Shown here piece by piece: positions 7,390-13,102 of a stretch of 13,102 nt of DNA; the first letter of the stretch is position 1, and every line of letters begins with the position of its first letter. The stretch comes from Alphaproteobacteria bacterium. Its GTDB lineage: Bacteria > Pseudomonadota > Alphaproteobacteria > Puniceispirillales > Marisalimonadaceae. The notes under the pieces were generated by a model. The model was not told the DNA's origin, searched no databases, and was given only the letters and a program-made list of their open reading frames with translations. The translations under genes and the position numbers were made by a program. The stretch covers positions 1 to 13,102 of the forward strand of contig JADHRC010000032.1 in assembly GCA_016777645.1 (NCBI GenBank). Direction: 5' to 3'.

Positions 7390-7820
7390 TTTTTTTCTCC
7401 ATTGGATGATTCAAAGCTAGCAAAAGCATAGAACAGGGCTATCATGACATTCGAAACGGTTAGGCCAACACCAAATTCAACTAGTAATATACCGATATGT
7501 TGACCAGCTTGTTGAGAGGAACCTAGTACATTATAGGATAAAAATTCATCCCCGAGCATCATGGAAGCGATGCCAACACCACCGTATAAAATACCACCTA
7601 ATGCAAGTAAAAATAAATTAATACTTAACGGAAAAAGCTCTTTCCCTTTTTCTAGTCCAAATACTATTGCATAAAGAATAAATGCACTAGCTACTATTAC
7701 TCCTGCTTGGAATCCTCCTCCAGGACCAAAATCACCATGAAATTGTACATATAATCCAAATAAAATTATTGGGGCAAAAAGAATTTTTGTTGCTATTCTT
7801 AAAATCGGGTTATTGTCCAT
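7386..7820 (-). CDS. mrpB: Mrp-type antiporter subunit B (MnhB domain)
   Basis: This protein has four predicted membrane helices and the MnhB signature GPGGGFQAG (32-40 counting from the chosen ATG), after VQFHGDF. I chose ATG at 7820, giving 144 residues starting MDNNPILRIA, which overlaps the preceding gene by 11 bases. An in-frame TTG at 7829 would add only three residues and is less likely. It ends SSNGEKK with a TGA that overlaps the mrpC start. MnhB/MrpB is a structural subunit near the MrpA C-terminal module and is required for antiport in characterised Mrp systems. Confidence 0.92.
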   Translation of the reverse strand: MDNNPILRIATKILFAPIILFGLYVQFHGDFGPGGGFQAGVIVASAFILYAIVFGLEKGKELFPLSINLFLLALGGILYGGVGIASMMLGDEFLSYNVLGSSQQAGQHIGILLVEFGVGLTVSNVMIALFYAFASFESSNGEKK

Positions 7821-8388
7821 TTTCTGCAACTTTTTTTTGAGATTTTATTTTTTTTAAACTTGTTTTATTATTTTTTAATATAGCTAAGACTGCTATCCCT
7901 GCTGTAAACACAACAATAGTTTCCCCAAAAGTATCGTAACCACGATAACTAGCTAAAACTGAGGTTACAATATTAGGTATTCCAATATCATCACGTGAAC
8001 CTAAAATATATTCAGGAACAATGTGTTGATGTATAGGCGAAGTGGCTAGTCCAATTTCAGGCAAATCAAAACTGCACCATATTAAAACACCGCCAAGGGT
8101 AAGGCATAACAATGCTGGAAAAGCTTGGTTGGTAACATTTTTTTCTTCTTTTTTGGGCAAAAAAGCCATAGCAGCTAAAAATAATATTGTCGATATACCT
8201 GCGCCTACTGATGCCTCAGTAAAGGCGACATCGACAGCATCTAATGTAATAAACATAAGCGCAGCAACTAATGAATAAGCACTTGTTAAAAGTACGGTAT
8301 AAATAACAGTTCGAGCTTTAAGTAGAGCAATAGCAATTGCTAACATAATTGAAACTAAAAAAGCATTTATAATTAACTCAGATATCAT
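7810..8388 (-). CDS. MbhD/MbhE-like subunit (DUF4040), the MrpA C-terminal module as a separate protein
   Basis: This 192-residue membrane protein combines two NuoJ-related pieces normally found at the C-terminus of MrpA. The first, residues 1-80, is MbhD/DUF4040-like with LDAVDVAFTEASVGAGIST (49-67), keeping D50, D53 and E58. The second, about 138-172, is MbhE-like with IPNIVTSVLASYRGYDTFGE (137-156). A linker of about 55 residues with one further hydrophobic stretch (about 88-106) joins them, and a lysine-rich tail ends the protein. It starts by an ATGA overlap with mrpG and overlaps mrpB. It completes the parts list of a split MrpA: the NuoL-like N-terminal half is the gene at 4038-5489. 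MbhD/E-like regions help form the cation path in solved Mrp and Mbh structures. Confidence 0.9.
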   Translation of the reverse strand: MISELIINAFLVSIMLAIAIALLKARTVIYTVLLTSAYSLVAALMFITLDAVDVAFTEASVGAGISTILFLAAMAFLPKKEEKNVTNQAFPALLCLTLGGVLIWCSFDLPEIGLATSPIHQHIVPEYILGSRDDIGIPNIVTSVLASYRGYDTFGETIVVFTAGIAVLAILKNNKTSLKKIKSQKKVAENGQ

Positions 8389-8705
8389 AATAACTTTCCA
8401 ATTTTTTTGCCTTCAGGAACCATTCCTTTTTCTCTTGCCAAATTAGCAGTAACATGACTTGTTACTGGACTAGTAAAAAATATAAAAATTCCAATTAATA
8501 ATAATTTTACAGTAATTAATGACCATCCTGATTGCATAATCATCCCAAGAACAAAAAAAGCTGTGCCTCCTGTATCAATCATACCAGCAGCATGAATCCT
8601 AGAAAAAACATCAGGTAGTTTGATAAGACCACAAGCTCCAATAATTATAGATAGGGAGCCTAAGAAAAAAAATAATCCTGTGAGCAAATCTGTAAACAAG
8701 TCCAT
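8385..8705 (-). CDS. mrpG: Mrp-type antiporter subunit G
   Basis: This 106-residue protein of the PhaG/MnhG/YufB family has three predicted membrane helices. The family signature LIKLPDVFSRIHAAGMIDT lies at 27-45, with the conserved LPD..SR.HA core. Length is typical (about 100-120). The mrpF stop and the mrpG start share one base (TAATG), and the downstream gene starts in an ATGA overlap. MrpG is a small core subunit packed with E and F in known Mrp complexes. Confidence 0.94.
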   Translation of the reverse strand: MDLFTDLLTGLFFFLGSLSIIIGACGLIKLPDVFSRIHAAGMIDTGGTAFFVLGMIMQSGWSLITVKLLLIGIFIFFTSPVTSHVTANLAREKGMVPEGKKIGKLL

Positions 8706-8971
8706 TACTTTTTATTTCCTTTAAATGAACCAGTACTAAAAAGTTTTAATATCGCCACTGTTCCTATGAAATTTATGAGGGCATATACTATTGCAATATC
8801 TAAAAATTCTGGTCTATTTGCATAAAATCCATGAAGAGCAATTCCAATTACAATTATTGTTCCAAGACTATTTACAGCCAAAACTCTATCAAAAGTTGTT
8901 TTCCCAAGTACTATTCTTGCTAGCACTAATAAAGCTGATATGGCACATGCTGTCAAAGCTGCCAAGAACAT
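8705..8971 (-). CDS. mrpF: Mrp-type antiporter subunit F
   Basis: This 88-residue protein with three membrane helices belongs to the MrpF/PhaF family. Its signatures are GKTTFDRVLAVNSLGT (23-38) and FLDIAIVYALINFIGTVA (56-73), the latter bearing the conserved buried aspartate D58. The length matches the family. It shares one base with the mrpE stop and one with the mrpG start (TAATG junctions at both ends), so its translation is fully embedded in the operon. Confidence 0.94.
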   Translation of the reverse strand: MFLAALTACAISALLVLARIVLGKTTFDRVLAVNSLGTIIVIGIALHGFYANRPEFLDIAIVYALINFIGTVAILKLFSTGSFKGNKK

Positions 8972-9438
8972 TAACGCTCTCCCTCTAACAGTTTAACTTT
9001 TTTATCCATTTCATTGCTTCTTACGTCATCACCAAAATCTGAATTTAAAGCGTGAACTTCTAATATATTATTTTTAATTTTAGTAGTTACTGTGCCAGGT
9101 GTTAAAGTAATAGAATTTGCATAAGTCACCCTAGCCACATCAGTATGTTGAGAGGCTTTCACGGTAAATATTTCAGGCTCAACATTTCCAGAAATTATAA
9201 CTTTAGCTGTATTAAAGTTTGAAATAATTATCTCTTTAAATAACCAAAATAAATAATTTAGAAGCCTAGGGAAAAAAAATAGTGGCAAACCTTCTTCATC
9301 GATTAATTTTGCTCTATTAGCCAAATAGGTACAAAAGGCACAAGAGACTATACCTAGACCTATAATTAAATTAGTGTAGTGCCCAGACATCAACAACCAA
9401 AGACATAGTAGGATAATAAATAAAATTAAAGACTTCAT
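8971..9438 (-). CDS. mrpE: Mrp-type antiporter subunit E, first gene of the antiporter operon
   Basis: This 155-residue protein has two hydrophobic N-terminal helices (about 3-17 and 22-40), a third near 57-72, and a soluble C-terminal domain with the MrpE hallmark ANSITLTPGTVT (107-118). It opens the operon: the nearest upstream gene on the strand ends 90 bases away, and a promoter-like pair is visible at 9487-9514. The ATG at 9438 has a weak Shine-Dalgarno (GGATG) about 10 bases upstream. MrpE is needed for stable assembly of the antiporter in characterised systems. Confidence 0.93.
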   Translation of the reverse strand: MKSLILFIILLCLWLLMSGHYTNLIIGLGIVSCAFCTYLANRAKLIDEEGLPLFFFPRLLNYLFWLFKEIIISNFNTAKVIISGNVEPEIFTVKASQHTDVARVTYANSITLTPGTVTTKIKNNILEVHALNSDFGDDVRSNEMDKKVKLLEGER

Positions 9439-9469
9439 AAAGTTTTACATCCACAGTTAATAATTTTAG

Positions 9470-9487
9470 TTAGTCTGCCCAGACTAA
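9470..9487. repeat. Inverted repeat TTAGTCTG..CAGACTAA at the antiporter promoter
   Basis: An 8-bp perfect inverted repeat with a two-base centre lies in the 90-base gap between thiY and mrpE. On the minus strand it is not followed by a T-run, so it is a poor terminator for thiY. It abuts a -10 like box (9492-9487) and so would straddle the expected transcription start of the mrp operon, a place typical for a repressor operator or a 5' mRNA hairpin. Its function is inferred from position only. Confidence 0.55.
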
Positions 9488-9514
9488 TTTTAAATAAAAA
9501 ACGTGTAATATCAA
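9487..9514 (-). promoter_or_regulatory. mrpE: Candidate sigma70 promoter of the mrp operon
   Basis: TTGATA (9514-9509) and TAAAAT (9492-9487), each 5 of 6 to consensus, are separated by 16 bases. The expected transcription start is near 9480, about 42 bases before the mrpE ATG. The -10 box touches the inverted repeat at 9470-9487, which suggests a regulated promoter. Confidence 0.45.
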
Positions 9515-9528
9515 TATAAGTTTATACT

Positions 9529-10467
9529 TTATGGTTTTGCATAGGTGTTCACTGGAATGTTTTTTTTGATTATTCCTTTTTGTTTAAGAAAAACACCAAA
9601 ATCTTCATATGTTTGAATATCATGTGCTTGTGGTCTCAAAGCAAATCTAGTTAAGGTATCTTTAAAAGCTCTCTTATTTAATTCATCATCAAGACCTTTA
9701 CGATATGTTGAAAAGTCTTTCCAAGTTGTTTCGGGGTCATTAATGATTGTTAAGGTAGCTCTTTGAATAGCTTTAAAAAACTTATTAAAAATTGGGTTGT
9801 TTCTATTTTTCTTATTTGAAATATAGATGAGCTCTTCGTATGTAGGTACTCCATGTTCTTCGGGATAAAATGCTTTTCCAGGATGATTTACAATATCCAT
9901 TTGATTTAACTCAAAGTTTCTAAATGCTCCTATAACTGCATCAACTTTTTGGGCTATTAGAGATGGCGATAATGAAAAATTAATATTTACTAACTCTACA
10001 TCTGTCATTTTGATATTATATTTTTGCAACATTCCTGAAAGTAAGGCTTCTTCAAAACCTCCGACAGAAAAACCAATTTTTTTACCTTTCAGATCTGAAA
10101 TTGACTTTATAGGTCCATTTTTTAAAACAACCAAGGAATTCAATGGAACACCAACCAAAGTTCCAACCCTTACTACTGGTAATCCCTGATCCACCTGAAT
10201 ATGAAGTTGTGGTTGATAAGAAATAGCTAGGTCTAATTTGCCAGCAGCAACAAGTTTGGGGGGGGCATTGGGATCTGCTGGTTCTATCATATCAATATCT
10301 AGCCCAACCTCCTCAAAATAACCTCTCTTCTGAGCTATGATTAAAGGAGCGTGATCAGGGTTTATAAACCAATCCAGTCCAATGCTAAGTTTATCAGTTT
10401 TTGCAATTGCTATGTTCGCAATAATCATAAGTGAAAAACTAGTTATTATCTTAAAAAAAACATTCAT
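9529..10467 (-). CDS. thiY: Thiamine-pyrimidine ABC importer, periplasmic binding protein (ThiY/NMT1 family)
   Basis: This 312-residue secreted protein of the NMT1/THI5-like family binds a thiamine pyrimidine precursor (formylaminopyrimidine or HMP type) in the periplasm. Residues 1-22 form a signal peptide ending ANIAIA. The mature part begins LSIGLDWFINPDHAP (27-41), followed by GYFEEVGLDIDM (49-60) and KLVAAGKLDLAISYQPQ (71-87), the most recognisable ThiY segment. The lobe-2 motif KIGFSVGGFEEALL follows at 130-143. A TPP riboswitch directly in front supports the thiamine assignment strongly, because NMT1-domain proteins otherwise also serve sulfonate or nitrate import. The start ATG at 10467 sits 7 bases after a strong GGAGGGAG lying inside the riboswitch. 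The permease gene is immediately upstream on the strand. The exact ligand cannot be read from sequence. Confidence 0.88.
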   Translation of the reverse strand: MNVFFKIITSFSLMIIANIAIAKTDKLSIGLDWFINPDHAPLIIAQKRGYFEEVGLDIDMIEPADPNAPPKLVAAGKLDLAISYQPQLHIQVDQGLPVVRVGTLVGVPLNSLVVLKNGPIKSISDLKGKKIGFSVGGFEEALLSGMLQKYNIKMTDVELVNINFSLSPSLIAQKVDAVIGAFRNFELNQMDIVNHPGKAFYPEEHGVPTYEELIYISNKKNRNNPIFNKFFKAIQRATLTIINDPETTWKDFSTYRKGLDDELNKRAFKDTLTRFALRPQAHDIQTYEDFGVFLKQKGIIKKNIPVNTYAKP

Positions 10468-10468
10468 T

Positions 10469-10553
10469 TTGCATCTCCCTCCGCTGGTTCTAACCAGATC
10501 AGGTTATAAGGGTTAATTTCTCAGCAAGACTTATGTCGTGCACCCCCGGCAAG
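10469..10553 (-). promoter_or_regulatory. TPP riboswitch (THI element) controlling thiY
   Basis: Read on the minus strand, the aptamer shows all its conserved parts: GCCGGGGGTGC at the 5' side, a short P3 hairpin (GAC-ATAA-GTC), GCTGAGA with ACCC closing P2, then AACCTGATCTGG, the P5 hairpin CTGGTT-AG-AACCAG, and AGCGGAGGGA at the 3' side. The thiY Shine-Dalgarno (GGAGGGAG, 10482-10475) is part of the aptamer's own 3' strand, and a possible P1 pairing TTGC/GCAA (10552-10549 with 10472-10469) reaches to within one base of the start codon. Binding of TPP would therefore be expected to hide the ribosome site and block translation, as in enterobacterial thiM. That mechanism is inference; the element itself is clear. 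Confidence 0.95.
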
Positions 10554-10593
10554 AATACAATTAATAATTTTAATAAAAAAATCAACAAATTAT

Positions 10594-11319
10594 TTATTTC
10601 CACCATACATATTTACTTAATACGAAATCAGTAATTTTATAAATGGAGATTGTCATAAAAATTAAAACAATTAATGCTGCAAACATATTGTCAGTTTGAA
10701 GTCTTGCATTGCTATAGATCATAAAAGAACCAAGTCCAGTACTTCCACCTATCCATTCCCCAACAACAGCTCCAATAGGGGCAAAACATGCAGCAACTCT
10801 GATGCCGGAACATAAACCAGGTAATGACGATGGGATTTTTATTTTCCAAAATAATTGAGCATTAGTAAAATTTAATGTTTTCCCAGCATCAATTAATTCT
10901 TGAGGTACTTTATTTAATGCATCTGTGAAGTTTGATGTTATAGGAAAAAAAACAATTAATACTCCTATAACTATCTTACTACTCATTCCGTAACCAAGCC
11001 ATAGAATTAATAAAGGAGCTAATGCAAAAACAGGTATTGACTGGCTTGCTAATAAAATTGGCATTATCCATATCTTCAATTTAGCAGAAGAAGAAATAAG
11101 TAAAGCTGTCGTTATTCCTATAATAGTTCCTATAATGATGGAAGCTAAAATTTCTGTGAATGTGTAAGCTGTATGTTTTAGAAGCTCCTCCCAGTTATCC
11201 AAAATTGAAACAAATATCTTAGAAGGAGGTGGTAACATGAATGTAGGTAAATCAAAAAATACACAACAAATTTCCCAAATTAGAAAAATAGTTGATGCTA
11301 TAAATATCCCTCTAATCAT
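10594..11319 (-). CDS. thiX: Thiamine-pyrimidine ABC importer, permease (ThiX-like)
   Basis: This 241-residue inner-membrane permease of the binding-protein-dependent type (SsuC/TauC/ThiX group) has about six hydrophobic helices. After FMLPPPSKIF (27-36), typical of this group, comes the ATPase-contact (EAA) loop at about 141-172, with ELIDAGKTLNFTNAQ and the IPSSLPGLCSGIR end. The GEWIGGSTGLGSFM segment (187-200) is also typical. Linking it to thiamine precursors rests on the adjacent riboswitch-controlled thiY, since the permease group alone is shared with sulfonate and taurine importers. The stop is 41 bases upstream of the riboswitch, so this gene is not under the visible TPP element. The usual ATPase partner gene is absent from the window. 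The start ATG at 11319 has a weak AGG-type ribosome site. Confidence 0.85.
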   Translation of the reverse strand: MIRGIFIASTIFLIWEICCVFFDLPTFMLPPPSKIFVSILDNWEELLKHTAYTFTEILASIIIGTIIGITTALLISSSAKLKIWIMPILLASQSIPVFALAPLLILWLGYGMSSKIVIGVLIVFFPITSNFTDALNKVPQELIDAGKTLNFTNAQLFWKIKIPSSLPGLCSGIRVAACFAPIGAVVGEWIGGSTGLGSFMIYSNARLQTDNMFAALIVLIFMTISIYKITDFVLSKYVWWK

Positions 11320-11375
11320 TTTAACCTATTATATTTTATTTTATATTATAGATATATATATTACAAAAAACCACA
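11320..11375. promoter_or_regulatory. Divergent promoter region between thiX and the deacetylase gene
   Basis: These 56 almost purely A/T bases separate two divergent starts and must hold promoters for both unless transcription enters from outside. On the minus strand TTGTAA, 17 bases and TAAAAT can be picked out. On the plus strand several TATAAT-like words (for example TATATT near 11355-11365) lie within about 15 bases of the ATG at 11376, so that mRNA would have a very short leader. Individual boxes are not reliable in such AT-rich DNA. Confidence 0.3.
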
Positions 11376-12506
11376 ATGCAGAATTTTTTATATACAAGTG
11401 ACGTTTTTAAAGGCTCCCGATATGGAAGAGGGCATCCATTAGATATGGATAGAGTTTGGCCAAGTGTAGAGCTTGTTCAAATGATGGGGTGGATTGAAGA
11501 AAAGCAAATAGTAAAGCATGGTCCTGCAGAAATAGAAGAATTGATAAAGTTTCATGATATAGATTATGTTCTTGCCTTAAAAGAAGCAGAAGATAAACAA
11601 ACACTTCCTGAAAAAATTAAAAAAAAGTATAATATTGGTATTGGAAATAACCCTATATTTAGTGAAGTTTTTTCTAGGCCGGCTACTGCTGCGAAAGCTT
11701 CTATTTCAGCAATAGAAACGATTGCCGCCAAGAAAGCTGACAGAATTTTAAATATATCTGGCGGAACTCATCATGGAAGAAAATCAGAGGCATATGGTTT
11801 TTGTTTTCTCAATGATTGCGTTCTTTCAATTTTAAAAGCTATCGAGTTAGGTTTTCAAAATATTTTATATGTAGATATAGATGCTCACCACTGTGATGGC
11901 GTGCAGGACTTTTTTTTGGATAATAAAAAAGTAAATATTGTTTCGATACATGAAAAAAACAGATGGCCTTTCACTGGGCTTGTTGATGATTGTAAAATTA
12001 AAAATATTTTAAATTTTCCTGTTTCTGAGAAATTTAATGATGAAGATATAAATTTTTTAATTAATCAATTTATAATTCCTTATTTCAAAATAAATTGTCC
12101 TGATCTTTTAATCATTCAAGCAGGGGCAGATATGCTATGTGGAGATCCTCAATCTAGAATAAATTTATCAAACAATGCGTATTGGAAAGCAATCAGTGAT
12201 CTTCTCTCTCTATGTAATAAATCTCTTATACTTGGAGGTGGAGGTTATAATCCTTACCTTACAGCAAAGGCTTGGGCTGGTAATTGGGTTGTACTTAATG
12301 AAAATATTGAACTCTTAGATATGGATATGAATAGAGAGTGTCATGAATTATTAAAATCATTAAAATGGAAAAACAGTAGAGTAAAAAATGGTATTCCTAT
12401 CGAATGGATTAGTTCTTGGCGTGATAAAAAGGAAAACTACGAAATAAGTGATGAGATTATTTCTCTAGTAAATGAAATAAAAGAGATAAAAAAATATGAA
12501 ATTTAA
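11376..12506 (+). CDS. Histone-deacetylase-family zinc hydrolase (AcuC-like)
   Basis: This 376-residue enzyme of the arginase/deacetylase fold would remove acetyl groups from acetyl-lysine or acetylpolyamines in the cytoplasm. All catalytic parts are present: the histidine pair in GGTHHGRKSEAYGFCFLND (H132, H133), zinc ligands in VDIDAHHCDGVQ (D169, H171, with D167), the third ligand in QAGADMLCGDP (D252), and the catalytic tyrosine in GGGGYNPY (Y291). The N-terminal YGRGHPLDMDRV replaces the usual HPxxPxR entry motif in the manner of one bacterial subgroup. No Shine-Dalgarno precedes the ATG at 11376; with promoter-like boxes so close, the mRNA may be nearly leaderless. The gene overlaps the DUF192 gene by 11 bases, implying one transcript. 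Substrate is unknown; bacterial members include acetoin-utilisation protein AcuC and polyamine deacetylases. Confidence 0.9.
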   Translation: MQNFLYTSDVFKGSRYGRGHPLDMDRVWPSVELVQMMGWIEEKQIVKHGPAEIEELIKFHDIDYVLALKEAEDKQTLPEKIKKKYNIGIGNNPIFSEVFSRPATAAKASISAIETIAAKKADRILNISGGTHHGRKSEAYGFCFLNDCVLSILKAIELGFQNILYVDIDAHHCDGVQDFFLDNKKVNIVSIHEKNRWPFTGLVDDCKIKNILNFPVSEKFNDEDINFLINQFIIPYFKINCPDLLIIQAGADMLCGDPQSRINLSNNAYWKAISDLLSLCNKSLILGGGGYNPYLTAKAWAGNWVVLNENIELLDMDMNRECHELLKSLKWKNSRVKNGIPIEWISSWRDKKENYEISDEIISLVNEIKEIKKYEI

Positions 12507-12954
12507 TTTTAAAAAAGTATTATTAGGATTTTTCCTAATATATACATGTTCAATTATTTCTGCCAATGCTAGTATTCCTGTATTCCAAAAAGTTTATTGT
12601 GCAATAAAAATAAATAAAAAATATTCAAAATTATTTTTAGAAGTGGCTGATACTTTTGAAAAAAGAAAATATGGTTTAATGAATAGAGAGTATATAAAAC
12701 CAAACTCAGGTATGCTTTTTATTTGGAAAGATTTAGAAAAAAGAACTTTTTGGATGAAAAATACGTATTTTGATCTTGATTTATTTTTTCTAGGGAAAGA
12801 AGGGCAAGTATTAGAAATATATAGAAATGCAAAAGCATTTAATGAGAATCAAATATCCAGTAAAGAAAAGGCAATGTTTGTTCTTGAGTTAAACGCTGGA
12901 AAACATCAAATCAAAATAGGAGACCAGCTAGATTGTGCCTATCTGAAATTGTAA
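12496..12954 (+). CDS. Secreted DUF192 family protein
   Basis: This 152-residue protein has an N-terminal signal peptide (KKVLLGFFLIYTCSIISANA, about 6-25) and a DUF192 domain from about 46 to 150. The family pattern is complete: LEVADTFEKRKYGLMNRE (48-65), GMLFIW (72-77), FWMKNTYFDLDLFF (85-98) and VLELNAG (129-135). DUF192 proteins are small beta-rich proteins found exported or membrane-attached in many bacteria and archaea, and no general biochemical role is established for them. The ATG at 12496 lies inside the end of the deacetylase gene in another frame, so expression is coupled to it. Two cysteines, at 35 and 147, flank the domain and could form a disulfide in the periplasm; this is speculation. 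No terminator is evident after it. Confidence 0.9.
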   Translation: MKFNFKKVLLGFFLIYTCSIISANASIPVFQKVYCAIKINKKYSKLFLEVADTFEKRKYGLMNREYIKPNSGMLFIWKDLEKRTFWMKNTYFDLDLFFLGKEGQVLEIYRNAKAFNENQISSKEKAMFVLELNAGKHQIKIGDQLDCAYLKL

Positions 12955-12986
12955 ATAAAAATTATAGATTAAATTGAAAGTAAAGC

Positions 12987-13014
12987 TTGCTTTTGACAAT
13001 TTCTAAAGTATAAA
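12987..13014 (+). promoter_or_regulatory. Candidate promoter of tRNA-Pro
   Basis: TTGCTT (12987-12992) and TATAAA (13009-13014) are separated by 16 bases, putting the transcription start near 13020, just ahead of the tRNA. A better-looking TTGACA at 12993-12998 is only 10 bases from the -10 and cannot be its partner. Confidence 0.45.
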
Positions 13015-13024
13015 TCGAACTGTT

Positions 13025-13101
<77 letters not shown>

Positions 13102-13102
13102 A

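Noticed and set aside
7196..7429. Minus-strand open frame spanning the mrpB-mrpC junction
   Set aside because: It overlaps two genes with clear family signatures in other frames and has no features of its own.
8042..8278. Plus-strand open frame opposite the MbhD/E-like gene
   Set aside because: It is antisense to conserved membrane-protein coding sequence; no start signal or domain is seen.
8791..8988. Plus-strand open frame opposite mrpF
   Set aside because: It is antisense to conserved mrpF motifs and is a shadow frame.
2124..9438. Complex I (nuo) or membrane-bound hydrogenase (Mbh) operon
   Set aside because: NuoL/M/N-, NuoK- and NuoJ-like membrane proteins are present, but MrpE, MrpF, MrpG and MnhB signatures are Mrp-specific in this mix, and no peripheral redox subunit is encoded.
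9470..9487. Rho-independent terminator of thiY
   Set aside because: The stem is good, but on the minus strand the following bases (ACTAAAATTATT) are not a T-run; a T-run follows only on the plus strand, where no gene precedes it.
11407..11604. Minus-strand open frame opposite the deacetylase N-terminus
   Set aside because: It is antisense to a gene with intact catalytic motifs; its Leu-rich composition is typical of a shadow.
12993..12998. Consensus TTGACA as the -35 box of the tRNA promoter
   Set aside because: It is only 10 bases from TATAAA and no -10-like word lies 16-18 bases away; TTGCTT at 12987 has workable spacing.

Overview
This AT-rich window (roughly one third GC by eye) has short spacers, many overlapping genes and a split Mrp-type antiporter operon. 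Together with the ETF-ubiquinone oxidoreductase, a SufU-type scaffold and a TPP-riboswitch-controlled pyrimidine uptake gene, this suggests a small-genome, probably marine, alphaproteobacterium. The lineage is an inference from gene content and composition; there is no rRNA here to confirm it.

Layout from left to right. (1) 1-1233, minus strand: most of an electron-transfer flavoprotein:ubiquinone oxidoreductase, cut by the window edge before its C-terminal iron-sulfur part. (2) 1343-2002: a 32-residue membrane peptide gene on the plus strand, converging on a minus-strand pair made of a 43-residue membrane peptide and a SufU-type Fe-S scaffold. The last two lie in one reading frame, separated only by a TAA codon. 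(3) 2124-9438, minus strand: a ten-gene operon for a multisubunit Mrp/Mnh-type cation/H+ antiporter, transcribed as E, F, G, an MbhD/MbhE-like protein (the MrpA C-terminal part as a separate gene), B, C, D, a second NuoL/MrpA-N-like antiporter subunit, a 75-residue membrane protein, and a third, divergent antiporter-like subunit. Nearly every junction overlaps or is within 2 bases. (4) 9529-11319, minus strand: thiX (permease) and thiY (periplasmic binding protein) of a thiamine-pyrimidine ABC importer, with a TPP riboswitch between them rather than in front of thiX. No ATPase gene is present. (5) 11376-12954, plus strand: a histone-deacetylase-family (AcuC-like) zinc hydrolase overlapping a secreted DUF192 protein. 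(6) 13025-13101: tRNA-Pro(UGG) with an encoded CCA end and its own promoter.

The main coherent system is the antiporter. Three ion-channel-like subunits of the NuoL/M/N family, plus the small Mrp subunits and a short conserved-looking extra subunit, would form a large inner-membrane complex exchanging Na+ (or another monovalent cation) for H+. No catalytic hydrogenase or NADH dehydrogenase subunits are present. The ETF-QO feeds electrons from acyl-CoA and amine dehydrogenases into the quinone pool, and so helps make the proton gradient the antiporter would spend. ThiXY salvages a thiamine precursor under TPP control. I see no CRISPR array, insertion sequence, phage gene or clear horizontal island.
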